This document shows, piece after piece, positions 46,583-58,300 of a DNA stretch of 64,000 nucleotides. This stretch comes from Toxonevra muliebris (lineage: Eukaryota > Arthropoda > Insecta > Diptera > Pallopteridae). The DNA is taken from the NCBI GenBank assembly GCA_963691655.1, contig OY829329.1, positions 67,100,822 to 67,164,821 of the forward strand. Direction: 5' to 3'. The notes beneath the pieces are model-generated. The model was not told where the DNA came from, made no database searches, and saw nothing but the letters and a program-made list of their open reading frames with translations. Both the position numbers and the translations under genes were made by a program. Numbering within the stretch: the first letter of the stretch is position 1; each line of letters starts with the position of its first letter.

Positions 46583-48110
46583 GTGCAGAAAAACTAATAA
46601 AAAACATTTATTCAAATGAATTCCAGTTTTTAGAAAATTAGAAAATACCTACAAACTTTGAAAATTTCAGGAAAATTTTTGTCAATCGCATAAAACTTAA
46701 AAACATAATCAAAAAATTTATTTTTTTGGGGCTTACGAAATATGTTTGAGTTAGAAAAATAAAAAATCAAATTAGAAGTAAAACAAAACTTTAAATTAAA
46801 TGTTTTCTTATAACCAATTATAAAAATTTGTAAGCATTAATGCTAATGCTACAGTATTTCATCTAAGTATTGAACGAACATAGTGCTTACAATATAGCAC
46901 AAACTTCAGACTTAAGAGTAGTTCGCAAAATTTGTAAGCACAACGATTTTTGTCAATGTTATTAAATAATATAGTAAATAATAGTTGTGCTTACAAAAAT
47001 CAACACAGTTTTTTTGTGAAAGTTGATAAGGATATAATGCAATATTGTTTTCCACTGCAGATAATCTTAAATTCTTTTGCAAATTAACATATTGCAGAAA
47101 AAAACAATAAAAAACATTTATTCAAATGAGTTCCAGTTTTTAGAAAATACCTACAAATTTTGATAATTTCAGGTAAATTTTTATCAATTGCATAAAACTT
47201 AAAAAACACAATCAAAAAATGTAATTTTTGTGGTCCTATGTAATGTATTTGTCTTAGGAATATAAAAAATTAGATTAAAAGTAATACAAAAACTTTAAAC
47301 AAAATTTTTTCTTATAAGCAATTGTAAAAATTTGTAAGCATTAATGCTAATACATCAGTAATTCATCTAAGCGTTGAATAAACATAGTGCTTACAATATA
47401 TCACAAACTTCAGACTTTAGAGCCATTCGCAAAATTTGTAAGCACAATGATTTTTGTCAATATTATTAATCAATACAACAATTAATAGTTGTGCTTACAA
47501 AAATCAACACAATTTATAATGAAAATTTATAAAAATATAATGTAAGGTTGTTTTCCACTACTGAAAATCTTATATTCTTTTGCAAATTAACATATTGCAG
47601 AAAAAACCATAAAAAAAATTTATTCCACTGAGTTTCAATTGTTAGAAAATACCAAAAAAAATTTTGATAATTTCAGGTAAACTTTTATCAATTGGGTAAA
47701 ATTTGCTTAAATAACAAAATCAAAAAATTTACTAGCTATGGTCTTATGAAATATATTTGAATGAAGAATATACAAAATAAGGTTAAAATTAAAACAAAAA
47801 TTTTAAATAAAATTTTTTCTTATAAGCAATTGTAAAAATTTGTAAGCATTAATGCTAATACATCAGTAATTCATCTAAGCGTTGAATAAACATAGTGCTT
47901 ACAGTATAACACAAACTTCGGACTTAAGAGCAGTTCGCAAAATTTGTAAGCACAATGATTTTTGTCAATATAGTTAATTAATACAACAATTATTAATTGT
48001 GCCTACAAAATTCAACACAATTTTTAATGAAAATTTATAAGAATATAATGTACCAAATGTTTTTTTCTACTACTGTAAAAACAAAATCCTTTCAATATTG
48101 ATTGAAAAAG
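46583..48110. repeat. Three-unit ~504-bp tandem repeat with GTAAGCAC boxes
   Basis: Units begin near 46583, 47093 and 47595 (TGCAGAAAAA ... AAAAACATTTATTC). Within each, four boxes keep fixed spacing: GTAAGCA, GTGCTTAC, GTAAGCAC, GTGCTTAC (46830, 46883, 46934, 46987; 47334, 47387, 47438, 47491; 47842, 47895, 47946, and mutated GTGCCTAC at 47999). The last two boxes form an inverted pair about 45 bp apart. There is no coding frame. Confidence 0.85.
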
Positions 48111-49798
48111 TATGCAACATTTAAAAAAAAATTAATGAAATCATTGTAAAATCTCAATTCAAATAGAAACAAATTATCACATGCCCAAGCACATATGCAT
48201 ATATAAAAATAAATGGTGCCAGTGTCAGACATGAGAGAAATACTTGCTGAATGAAATGGCGTCCCCCAACACTAACGCCATTGATATTGAACTGGCAAAC
48301 ACATGTGCACCATGCCGCAAGCAACTAAAAGCAAATAAGTGACACCATTTTCTTGTAGTTCTTTTTTCACTTTTTTTTTTCTATAAATCGCAAATAAAAG
48401 AATAATGCAGCGTTGCATACGAGAAAATCGCAAAAGCGTCATCTGCTGCAAAAATTATGCGAAATTGAAACGATGAAGCGTGGCATGAAGTGTTGCTGTT
48501 GTAGTTTTACATGCAGCATGTGCTATACCAATTTTTTTTTTTTGCTGTTGTTATTTTTTTGTGTAATATTTAGATATATATTTTTGATATAGAAACGTTA
48601 GTATGCTATGAGCAACCCTGAGCTACACTTGTTGCTATTTTGGTTGCAACAGTTCAAAATGTTGACACCACCAATATGCGTTTGCTATTGTTAAAAAACG
48701 AGAAGAAAAAAACGGAAACTAAAAGAGAACCATTTGAAATTCAATTTAATTTATGCATTGAAGCATTTAATAGTAGATTTGCCTGCATGTTGCTCATGTT
48801 TGTTTTCACAGTGCAACCAGAGTTGCATTTTCGAATAGTGACTTTTTGAGGTTAAAAATGAAACGATTGCGAGATAGAGAATACATTTAAAAAATAATGT
48901 TTAAGTGTTTTTGTAATAAACTTACATCATTCCGCAATTAAATTAAGCTGCTCAAGAACAAACAAATGCGTTGCCGTTGCTTGCTCACTCGACTGGATTC
49001 AATTTGAATTAAGGAATTTAAATCTCGTCATGTTCTGATCGTTCTATTTTCTACTTTAAGTGTCACAAAAAAAACAAAAAAAAAAAAACAAAAAAGATTT
49101 TCTTAAGTAGCTACTAGTTAACAACTGTTAAAGTTGCTCCTACTTTCTTATGTCCGCCCAATTGTAGAAGCTAACTGTATTTGAAAAGCAATAGCTAGCA
49201 GTAGACGCAAAGAATTGTGTATATATATTTCCTTTAGCTTTCCATTTGGTTGCATTCAAATCCAAAGCATCAATAGCAGCAGCCGCAGCAACAACAACAA
49301 CAGCAGCAGTCGAAGAATTAAGATGAGAATTTACGCAGATGTTGTAAAGATTTTTAAGTACCTATCTACAATTCCGTAAGAATTTCTAAAAAAAAAACAC
49401 AATGAAATACCAAAGTCTAAGAATGCATGAATTCAACATTGTATTTTGTAGTATAAATATGTATGTGTATATGTGCGTGTCTATAATTTTTATAAACTTT
49501 TTTAAGTGAAGATTTATGCACACTTTAAAATTGCATTTGAGAGCTTTTAGATTTAGAAGTTTGCTTTAGAGGATTCGAAGGCAACCTTAAAAATGCTTGA
49601 GGAGAAGGTGGTGAGTGATGAGAGGAGAGTGAAAGGGGCTGAGAGAGCGCTCAGATTAAATTTTTGTGGATGAACTATCAAGACCATACATGAACGTACT
49701 AATAATTTTCCTAGTTTAAAACGAAATTGTTAGAAAAAACACTCAGTTTTGCTGAGAGACACAACCACTAAATAAAGTATTAGAGGCACTTAATTTCA
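48111..49798. other. AT-rich intron sequence
   Basis: Poly-A/T runs and CAACAA/GCAGCA repeats near 49270-49310. No gene or transposon recognised. Confidence 0.5.
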
Positions 49799-50225
49799 GC
49801 CATAAATAGGGTAGACAGACGTACTGATTTGATCAGTACATGTCCTGATTTTTTTTTTAAATACTGATTTTGAGAAAGCAGTCCGAATATGTACTGATTT
49901 TTGTACTTTGTACCGATTTTTTCTAATTCTTAACCTTAATGGTCTTAAAATCGTTTTTGCTGACAGTCTGACCCTGTTTGGTTCTTTTTCTGATTGTCTA
50001 CAAAATAAAATACATACGTGAATTTGATTATTGTCCTCAGCTCTCACAATTCGCTAAACATAGAAACTGATATGTAATCAACATTGTCTACTGACGAAGA
50101 AAAAAATGTAAAATGAACACACAACACAATCGGCGAAAAAAAAAACACATTACATTGAAATTACTAGGTAATAAAAGCATAAAAATTGTACTGATTTTCA
50201 TTGCTTTCCAACGTCTTATGTACTA

Positions 50226-51527
50226 AAGCGCGGTTCACGCAAAATTGGCACGCAGGAAAGTTGCCGTATCTTTTTAACCAGCACACTCAGAATAACAAAT
50301 AATGCATTAAATGATAAGTTTAATATTGTGTTTTAATACTATAATATTAAAAGATTTAAATTTCTTTGTTGTGCAAAAAGTTCCGGGTATTCCTTTTAAT
50401 GGACCCCATCAACCTTTGAACATCCGCTCTGGATAGTTTTACGGCTATTTGGTTCCATTTTAGTAACATTGAATTCACATTTTTGACAATACCTGCATTC
50501 TTCAACTTATATTTTGTAATAGCCCAGATGCATTTTTCGATCGGTCGAAGCTGGGGGCAATTGGGTGGATTCATATATTTGGGCACTACATCTACTTTAT
50601 TTGTCTGATACCAATTCATGGTTTTCTTAGAGTAGTGGCAACTGGCTAAATCAGGCAAAAACTTCACTGGCGAATGGTGGTGACGAACAAATGGCAATAG
50701 TCGTTTCGAAAGACACTCTTTGATGTAAATATCAGACGTCATAGAAGAGGATGTCACAAATGCCCTGGATTTGAGACCACAGCTGCAAATAGCCTGCCAC
50801 ACCATTGCTTTCTTTGCAAATTTATCCATTTTTATGTACTTGAATTTTGAGGGTACATTACCACGATTCCTTGCCATATAAAATTTTTGACCTGGAAGCT
50901 GTTTAAGATCAAATTTTACGTATGATTCGTCATCCACAATAATGCATTAATTGAATTTGGTCAAAACATTATTATAAAGAAGACGAGCACGTTTTTTGGC
51001 TAGCAAATTCTGTTTGTCTATTCTATTTGGATATTTTATAGAACGATAGCACTTTAGCCCATCTTTTATGCGTATTTGTCTAGCAGTACTTTTGCTGGTA
51101 TTGAATTTTTTGGCACGATCGCTATCCGATAGTCTGGGATTGCTTTTGAAGGATCTCAAGATCTTTGCCTTTAATTTTAGGTTGGTGGTTCCCGTTTTGT
51201 TCACAACTTTTTTAGCTCTTTCAACACTAAGAGTTTCTTTATATCGTTTTATAACTCTACGTATCGTTCTTTTGGAGATATTTAATACTCTCGCAATCTT
51301 TGAACCAGATCACGACGGATTTTCAATAAATTTGTTCACAATCAATTTTCTATTTGCAGCTTCCATTGTGCACACAATCACCAACTTGCGATCAATTAAT
51401 ATGAAAAATTTATAAACTAACGGTAACGGTATTGTAAACAAATCCCAGTAAAAAATTTGTTGTTCTTATGACTAGGGGCGACGTGGTGACCACAACAAAG
51501 CGTGCCAATTTGGCGTGAACCGCGCTT
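50226..51527 (-). mobile_element. Tc1/mariner DD37E-type transposon, copy 3 (near intact)
   Basis: A 1302-bp element with TA on both sides and 28-bp TIRs differing at one base (left AAGCGCGGTTCACGCAAAAT; right, inward, AAGCGCGGTTCACGCCAAAT). It belongs to the same superfamily group as the copies at 1644 and 10452, but to a clearly different family with different ends. It is the best-preserved transposon in the window. Confidence 0.93.
50356..51366 (-). pseudogene. DD37E transposase with two in-frame nonsense codons
   Basis: From the ATG at 51366 a single frame of 337 codons reaches the stop at 50356, with no frameshift. The only lesions are TGA at 51312-51310 (codon 19, context NPS*SGSK) and TAA at 50949-50947 (context LTKFN*CIIVDD). 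N-terminal helix-turn-helix segments (SGSKIARVLNISKRTIRRVI; RLSDSDRAKKFNTSKSTARQ) are followed by the catalytic positions: Asp in IIVDDESYV, Asp in FLPDLASCHY, and Glu in LRPIEKCIW. There are 37 residues between the last two. The enzyme would cut and paste the element at TA sites. With all catalytic residues kept, the copy looks recent on a family scale. Confidence 0.88.
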
Positions 51528-51727
51528 TAATTTCGCGGTTCAAAAATCTGGCTACCCTAGCCATAGAGCACATGAGGCGACACTGAGAGAATCGACGCCA
51601 ACGTCTCTGCTCATTTGTATGAGCCTGATCTCCATACGTTCATATGAAAAAACTCGATCCCCGACGTCGACTCTCTCATGTGCTTATTGATCACAATAAC
51701 CGCATGGCTTCATTCGCTTGCTTAGAC

Positions 51728-53067
51728 TAGGGATGTGCACTTCAGTTGCCCTCTGCCGACGTTGTGTGTAAGAAAGTGCTAGAAGCGGGGTGTAAATTTA
51801 AAGACGAGTGGTGGTGGTTATATTGTGTACACATTATTGTTGTTGTTTTGCCAAAAGCACACATAAATGTGCATGTATATGTGCAAAAAACTAACATAAG
51901 AAAGAGAGTACACCAGTGGCGGATACAAAAAAAATTTTCTGGGGGATCATAAATATTAAAAATTTTCCATATATTTAGAATTTTTATATCAGATATTACT
52001 ATTTTATGTATTTGAAAATGTTTCGGGAGAGGGGCGGAGGGAATGGGAAATAGCCCCATTTGTCCCCTTGCAACTGCCACTAACCTAACCAATTTTGAAG
52101 CAGATTGACCAGGTTATATTAAAATAACCCGCATTCTTCTTTTAAATTTAGCGACCAAAATATGTCCGATTTATCTTGTGAGATAGAAAAAAAAAAACAA
52201 TTAAAAAAACAAAAATAGCACGAATAACCATAAATTGTTAACTTGGCCACACTAATGTGGAGAGTGAGTGAATATAACTTAGAGCGCCCTGGCTACTGCC
52301 AGAACGCCGAAGAAATGTGAGCATTGGCAGTAGGAATGCCAACTTATAAGGAATTCCTCGAATTGTTGGGAATCGACTTCAATTTTAGTTAGTTGTAGGG
52401 AATTGGGGAGTGAGATCGTTTTAGTGGGCGACTGAAAATTTTAATTTTTTGTCAATTTGTAGATATGAAAAGTATATATTTTTTGTGTAAGACCTTTTAT
52501 TAATTTTTTATTTTTATTATTCTTTAATTTTTGTTAAAAGTATTTGCATACATTACATACATGCATAAAAGTTGTAATCGTAAACAAAAATATTATTTAC
52601 TTTTTGTGCTAATTATTAATTTGATCTAAAATATAGAGTTGGCATCCCTGATCAGCACGCAGCAGTGCGTTTGCTGCTTCTCTTTTTTCGATCTCTCAAA
52701 TTAACAACCAAGTAGGAAAATTACATATGTATTCAATAATATAATTAAAAAGTTCCACAATACAAAGGTAATTGAAAAATTATTTCTTTTCCTGGTAACG
52801 CAATTACTAGGTTTATGAAATCAATCCAAAAAGCATGAGTAAAGTATAGCTAAGCACGAAGTTTTCTTATGCATTCACGTTCATACTCTCTACAGGGACG
52901 AAATCAATAAATTCATATACTTATACATACACCAAAGAAATCACATTTGTTCTCTCATACTAGTTACTCTTCCCCTTAGCACAGCGTTACCCCTCGTCTA
53001 GCCCTTGTGAGTATAGCATCAGCTCATATGTGTTTATTGCCCATATGTGTCGAAGTGCACATCGCTA
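51728..53067. mobile_element. hAT-like non-autonomous element, perfect 8-bp duplication
   Basis: It starts TAGGGATGTGCACTTC and ends GAAGTGCACATCGCTA. GCTTAGAC stands on both sides (51720-51727 and 53068-53075). The 1340-bp interior has no transposase. It holds possible nested short elements: one between CAGTGGCGG (51914) and CTGCCACT (about 52073-52080), another between CAGTAGGAATGCCAAC (52329) and GTTGGCATCCCTG (to about 52651). Confidence 0.75.
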
Positions 53068-53079
53068 GCTTAGACGAAC

Positions 53080-55110
53080 TCTCATCGTGTTTTGAGTTAT
53101 TACAACAACAACATGATTTCTAGAGCAATAGAAACTGATAAATTTTATGACTTTTTTTCTTCAATTTAAATTTGCATTAAACTTACTTTGTCTTGTAAGT
53201 TATAAATTAAAAGTTAGATATTTCATTAATAAATAAAATAAATAAATGAACTGAGTTAGTTTAAATCCTTGTGTAAATGTATAAAGTATCAATAACCACA
53301 AATTAAAGTCAATAAAAATTCATACTCCATTTCACATACACACACCTTACCCATAATTTTATTATTTCATTCTACGTCAAAAGAACAAACTGTGAAATGG
53401 TGATAGAATTTTGAATCTAAGAGTGTAACTTATCGGAGTTCGTATATTGAAGCAAATATTTTTTTTTTTTTTTCTTTGAAAGAATTTATATAACAGACTT
53501 TTTATAAACAACTAAAAAAATCATTTAAAATTAATTGATATCTATAAAAAAAAAGTTATATTCTTTCTTTAAAATGTTACTTCAAAAAACTCTTGATATT
53601 CAAAACTATTTATATTGCATTCTTCACCTGTTTCTAATAAATTGCATATCATATAAAAGAAAATGAAATTCAAGTACACTGTATGAAACAATAAAGAAAA
53701 TGCAATAAATTCAAGCCAACTATCTACACTGACCACAGAAAGCATGTTGCATAAAAAAAAAATAAGAAAAAATAGAAAAAAACACCATAGGCTAAAAACA
53801 AAAAAAAAAAAAAAAAATAAATAAAAACAAAAGAAAAGAAACAATTTTGTAGAACAATGAAATTTTCTGTTAAAGAAAATGTTTCTACTGCATGGAAATC
53901 TATAGTGAAAGTAAAGTTAGATATTTTACAAAATAGTTACACTCAGAAAAAAAATGAAAAGTAGGAACTGTGATCTAATACGTTACAGAGGGAAAATCTC
54001 CCATGCTATGCTCTTAACTGACCAATCACACGCATTGCTTTAGAATGAATGAGAGAAAAATTTACTCAATTAAAAAAGTACATGTTTAGTTCGTTGCTTC
54101 CATTGGCTAATCATTAGTGAAGAAAATTTCAAACTTGATACAATTTTTTATCCATAGTTAGCATTGATTTTCAACTAAGAAATTTCAAATGTCTGCTTTA
54201 AGAAATAAAAAGACGGGGAGACCTAAAATCTTAGAAAAACAATGCTAACTATAAATTTTATCAAGTTTGAAATTTGTCTCTCTATTAATCATAGTAATTG
54301 GTTTTCATTGATTGAAAATCGAATAATCGAAACCAACTTCACAGTGTGAACGATTGCAGTTTCGTTAGAAACCATTTGTCGAAACTGCGCAATTTCGACT
54401 CAGTGGGAACATGGTATTAGAAATATCGACTAAGTTGCAACGAACTATGTTAAGATATCAGAAGAACATGGTTTCATTATTATTTTGGTTTCAGTGTACA
54501 TTTCTTCTTTTTTTTTTTGAAGTTTTAGTAGAAGCATAGTATAAAGTGTATTTGGTTTAAAACGTATTAAAAAAAATAAAATTTGAACATATTTCTTCAA
54601 GTAACTTAAAGATTTTAAAACTTTTGATAACAAGTTAAGCTGTTGCGCTTGTGCTTCGAATTTGCTTTATTCTGATTCGTTTTCGTCTTATAATGCTTAT
54701 ATGTAGTTAGTAAAAAAAATGTCAGGAAATGAGGAATGTAAAGAAAGGTCGGAAATATATAACTAGTAAAATTTATTTTTATTTTTTTCAGTTACAGTAT
54801 TATGGTTTTAAAAAAATCGATTTCAAAATAATTCTGTTTTGTTTAGAAACATAATTCAAATATGTCAAAAAACTCAAATCAAAAATCTCAATATTAATCA
54901 AGCAGATAATAGAAATCAGGCTTGCTAGGCGTACTGATTTCATTGGTAAATGTACTGATTTTTGTAAAATGTACTGATTATTTAGAAACTTTAAATCATT
55001 ACACAAATATACTGATTATTTAAGTTTTATATTGTTTTGTATTGATGTTTATGCAATTTTATTAAAGAACAAAAAAAAAAACAAAATTCCTTCCGAAGTG
55101 ACAAATTTCG
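53080..55110. other. AT-rich intron sequence with one hairpin
   Basis: No gene. It contains the inverted repeat at about 54098-54300 and a TGTACTGATT repeat patch at about 54930-55020. Confidence 0.5.
54098..54300. repeat. Inverted repeat (hairpin)
   Basis: AATTTCAAACTTGATACAAT and ATAGTTAGCATTG (54124-54170) pair with ACTATAAATTTTATCAAGTT and the adjacent bases at 54236-54278. Weaker pairing extends outward and the loop is about 65 nt. It may be a small MITE. Confidence 0.55.
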
Positions 55111-55114
55111 CGGT

Positions 55115-55360
55115 GTGTAAACAGGTCCAAATCTGATTGGGCACTGCGGACTCAGAAAACTCCTCTGTACATTAGGTATTGAGGGAAGCTCAATATGTAG
55201 GTTGTGTAATGAGAAAGTGGAATCATCAGAACATAGAAAAAAAAGAGTGAAATGTCTGGGCATGTAGCATGTGTCCAGCATTGAACTAGCATTCATTGAT
55301 CCGGGTGCTGTACTCAAATTCGTGAGAGAGACTAGACTGGATAAGGTACTTTAGGCAAAT
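55115..55360 (+). mobile_element. LINE C-terminal fragment
   Basis: The plus strand reads HCGLRKLLCTLGIEGSSICR then LCNEKVESSEH, the zinc-knuckle-like tail of LINE ORF2, followed by a decayed region ending near DPGAVLKFVRETRLDKVL. It is only about 240 bp. Confidence 0.65.
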
Positions 55361-55399
55361 AAGACTAGATGGAAAACAGGGACGTATGTATAAAAAATC

Positions 55400-58300
55400 T
55401 TACAGGTCGCGGTACAAGCAACATTAAAACCACTAACAACACAATGCAAACATACCCAAGGCAACCTTGATTAGAATTTTTCAGGTGGGTATTTGAACTT
55501 AAGTGAACTCACTTGTAAAACGGATCGAGCTTAATCTTGTGCTAACTCTCGGACGTTATAGTGTCGCTGTTCTCATGATTCTTACTCGAAGTGATGGTTT
55601 TCTTGTATTAAATTGATGATGAAAAAATAAAGTTTCAAACGAGGTAAATGTTCTAGTAATCATGTCAGTCCCAGTGATCGTTAATGCCTTTCGATAAAAA
55701 CTTTATTAGTAAACAAAGTATTTAAAAATATGCATAAAAAAACTTTTTTATCTATAGTTAACATTTTTTTTTTTTTAATTTAAAATTTTTTTTTCGGTTG
55801 TTCTGTTTTTTCTTGTAGCAAAAACGAACAGAAATTATAAAATTTAAATTTTAAATTCGAAAATCAAAGTTTACTACGTTTCGACTTACTCGACGTTCAT
55901 TTTGATAGATGAACAATACTCAGCTCACTTTTGAACCTCGAAGGAAAAAACCTAAACTTTCTTTTGACCCTTCCTGAAATAAAAATTCAAAACTATTCTT
56001 GATTTTGAAAAAAAAACCGGTCGAGTTTCGGATTTTTTCAATTTTTTTTTTTGTCCGAAAATTGAACAAAAATTCGTCGAAAACGCGTTGGACAAAATTT
56101 TCTAAATGCAATAGGTTATTAATGGCATGGTTCGGATCCACAATGGCTGTATAACAGAAATGTCGAAATTCTATCCCCTCCAACTCGGCGAGTTTTTGAA
56201 CGATCTAGTTCAAATTTGTGTGGTAACTACTACCCAATAGGAGTAAATTTAATACAAGGTTTCACATCGTATCGGTTTCACAAGTGAATTCACTGGCGTT
56301 GAAAGCACCCATATATAGAAACCAAAAATATAGGTGAAGATGTACAATTTAGAACGTATACTAAATCGGAGTATCAAAATTTCTCGATGTTGTTGAGCAT
56401 GCAAGCTTAACTGCTGGGATCAGTGATGCAACAGATTTTCAGGCGCAATAAATAGGTTTTTCGACTTCTTTTTATATTTTTCACTTTTTTTTGTTAATAA
56501 TTTTTAAGTGTTTTTGTACAAAAAAAAGAGGTGAGTACTTAAAAAAAAGTGCCATTTAAATTTTTACTGCAACTGTGTGAAAGACAGTGATCAAAAACGT
56601 AAAAAATGAGATCGGAAACGATTTTCATGTACAAAACCGCCAATGCGATATTTTTTGTGGTTAATGTTTCCAAAAAACCCGCTTTTTCAACAAATGTCCT
56701 ACTAAAATTTTTGGTTTTTTCTTAAAATTTCGCGCATAAAAAAATTTAGAAAGTGGGGGAGCAGAGAATCTTTCGACGAATAATAACGTTCTCACCAGCA
56801 GTGAAACTGTACCAGAAATCATAGATAATACGCGTAAAAGAGTCAAAGCAGTTAAAAGAAAATTGTCGAAAAGAGTCGCAAAAGAATTTTCGCTGAAAAG
56901 AGCCAAAAAAAACCCCATCAAAAAAAGTAGAGAAAAATCGAGAAGACAAACATGAGCCCTAACTGTCCATTAGTACGCGGGCTACATTCGTTCTTGTACA
57001 CGCCCACACACACTTTCACACATATACAGATTCCGATGGGTTTTCTTTCAATTGTTTTCGATTGTATTCCGCTCATATTTTATAAGCCTTTTTTTCTGTT
57101 AAGGACATGAATAGATGTTGAAATAAGTTATTTATTTGGTATTTTAAATTTTTCTTGTTTTTTAAAATTTTTCGATTTTTACTTCTTTGATTTTTTCAAT
57201 CTTTGTTTATTAATATTTTTTCGAAACTTTTTTTAATAACACAGTCCAACAGCATTTTTGCAACAGAATAGCCACCCTATAATCCTGAAAGGGAATGTTG
57301 TATAGACAAACTTATAGTCCAGCACGTCTCAGTTTTTTTTTTTTACAGTGGGTCAAAGTTTTCTTATTTTGGTCGAAGGGAGCTGAATACTAAGTGCAAA
57401 AATTGTTATAAATTGATGTCTGAGGAAAATCTTATTGGCAAAATTGTATTGTAGAATTTTGCAAGGGTTATTTCTGTAGAACATTTTAACCCTTTAGTTC
57501 CTATTTTTATGGGACAATTTGACCCCTTTTTTGATGAAAACCTGAAAAGTCCTTTCAAAAGAGACATATAAGGATTAAAATATTCCACAAAAATATTTGC
57601 CAGATAATTTCACTAGGGGTCACCGAAGACATAAAAGTCATATATATAACGGTTTTTTCATATCTGGCAGCCTTAATGGAAATCTGTAATAAGTAAATTG
57701 TTGTTCCATTGAATCTATGTGTATTCAGCGTGGGTAACAAATTTGGAGAGCATTGATCTCATTGCTTGTAAACTGAAAGTGTTGAGAGCAACTGCTTCAC
57801 CCTACACCGCTAGGGCTAGGCCTTAAAGTATTAATATTGAATTTTAATTGCTGTTAAAATAAACTAAATTGTTTTTCATTTATTGCTTAATTTAAATGAT
57901 ATTGAAGCTTAATTTATAAATATTTAAAACTTTAAAACTCATAAGATTTCAAAGACTTCAAAAATTTCAAAGTTTTATAATCTTCTTTATGAAATGAATG
58001 ATTTTAAGTAAACGTCATAGAATCGAGATTAGTATTAAGTTTTATTATCTTCAAGAACAACATCATTAGTATTGCAAACTTACATAAGATCAAATAAAGA
58101 TATGCACATATGCACGAAAACTGCATGAATATAATAGAAAATTGTAAAAAGAAGATAGAAGAAGAAAAAAAAAAAACTGTTCAACTGAAAATGAGTTTGT
58201 GCTTTTTTAGAACAATAAGAAATTTTTGCTGAAAATGTGAAAATGCATATGCAACAGAGACGAAAAAGAAGAGAGAAAAGGTTTTGTAAAGACAAACTGA

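Larger units (their letters stand above)
49807..51559. mobile_element. hAT-like MITE carrying a nested DD37E element
   Basis: The outer ends TAGGGTAGACAGA (49807) and the complement of TAGGGTAGCCAGA (to 51559) are flanked by GCCATAAA and GCCATAGA, an 8-bp duplication with one change. Its own sequence (about 450 bp) has several TGTACTGATTT repeats; similar repeats occur alone at about 54930-55020. The DD37E element sits near its right end. Confidence 0.55.
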
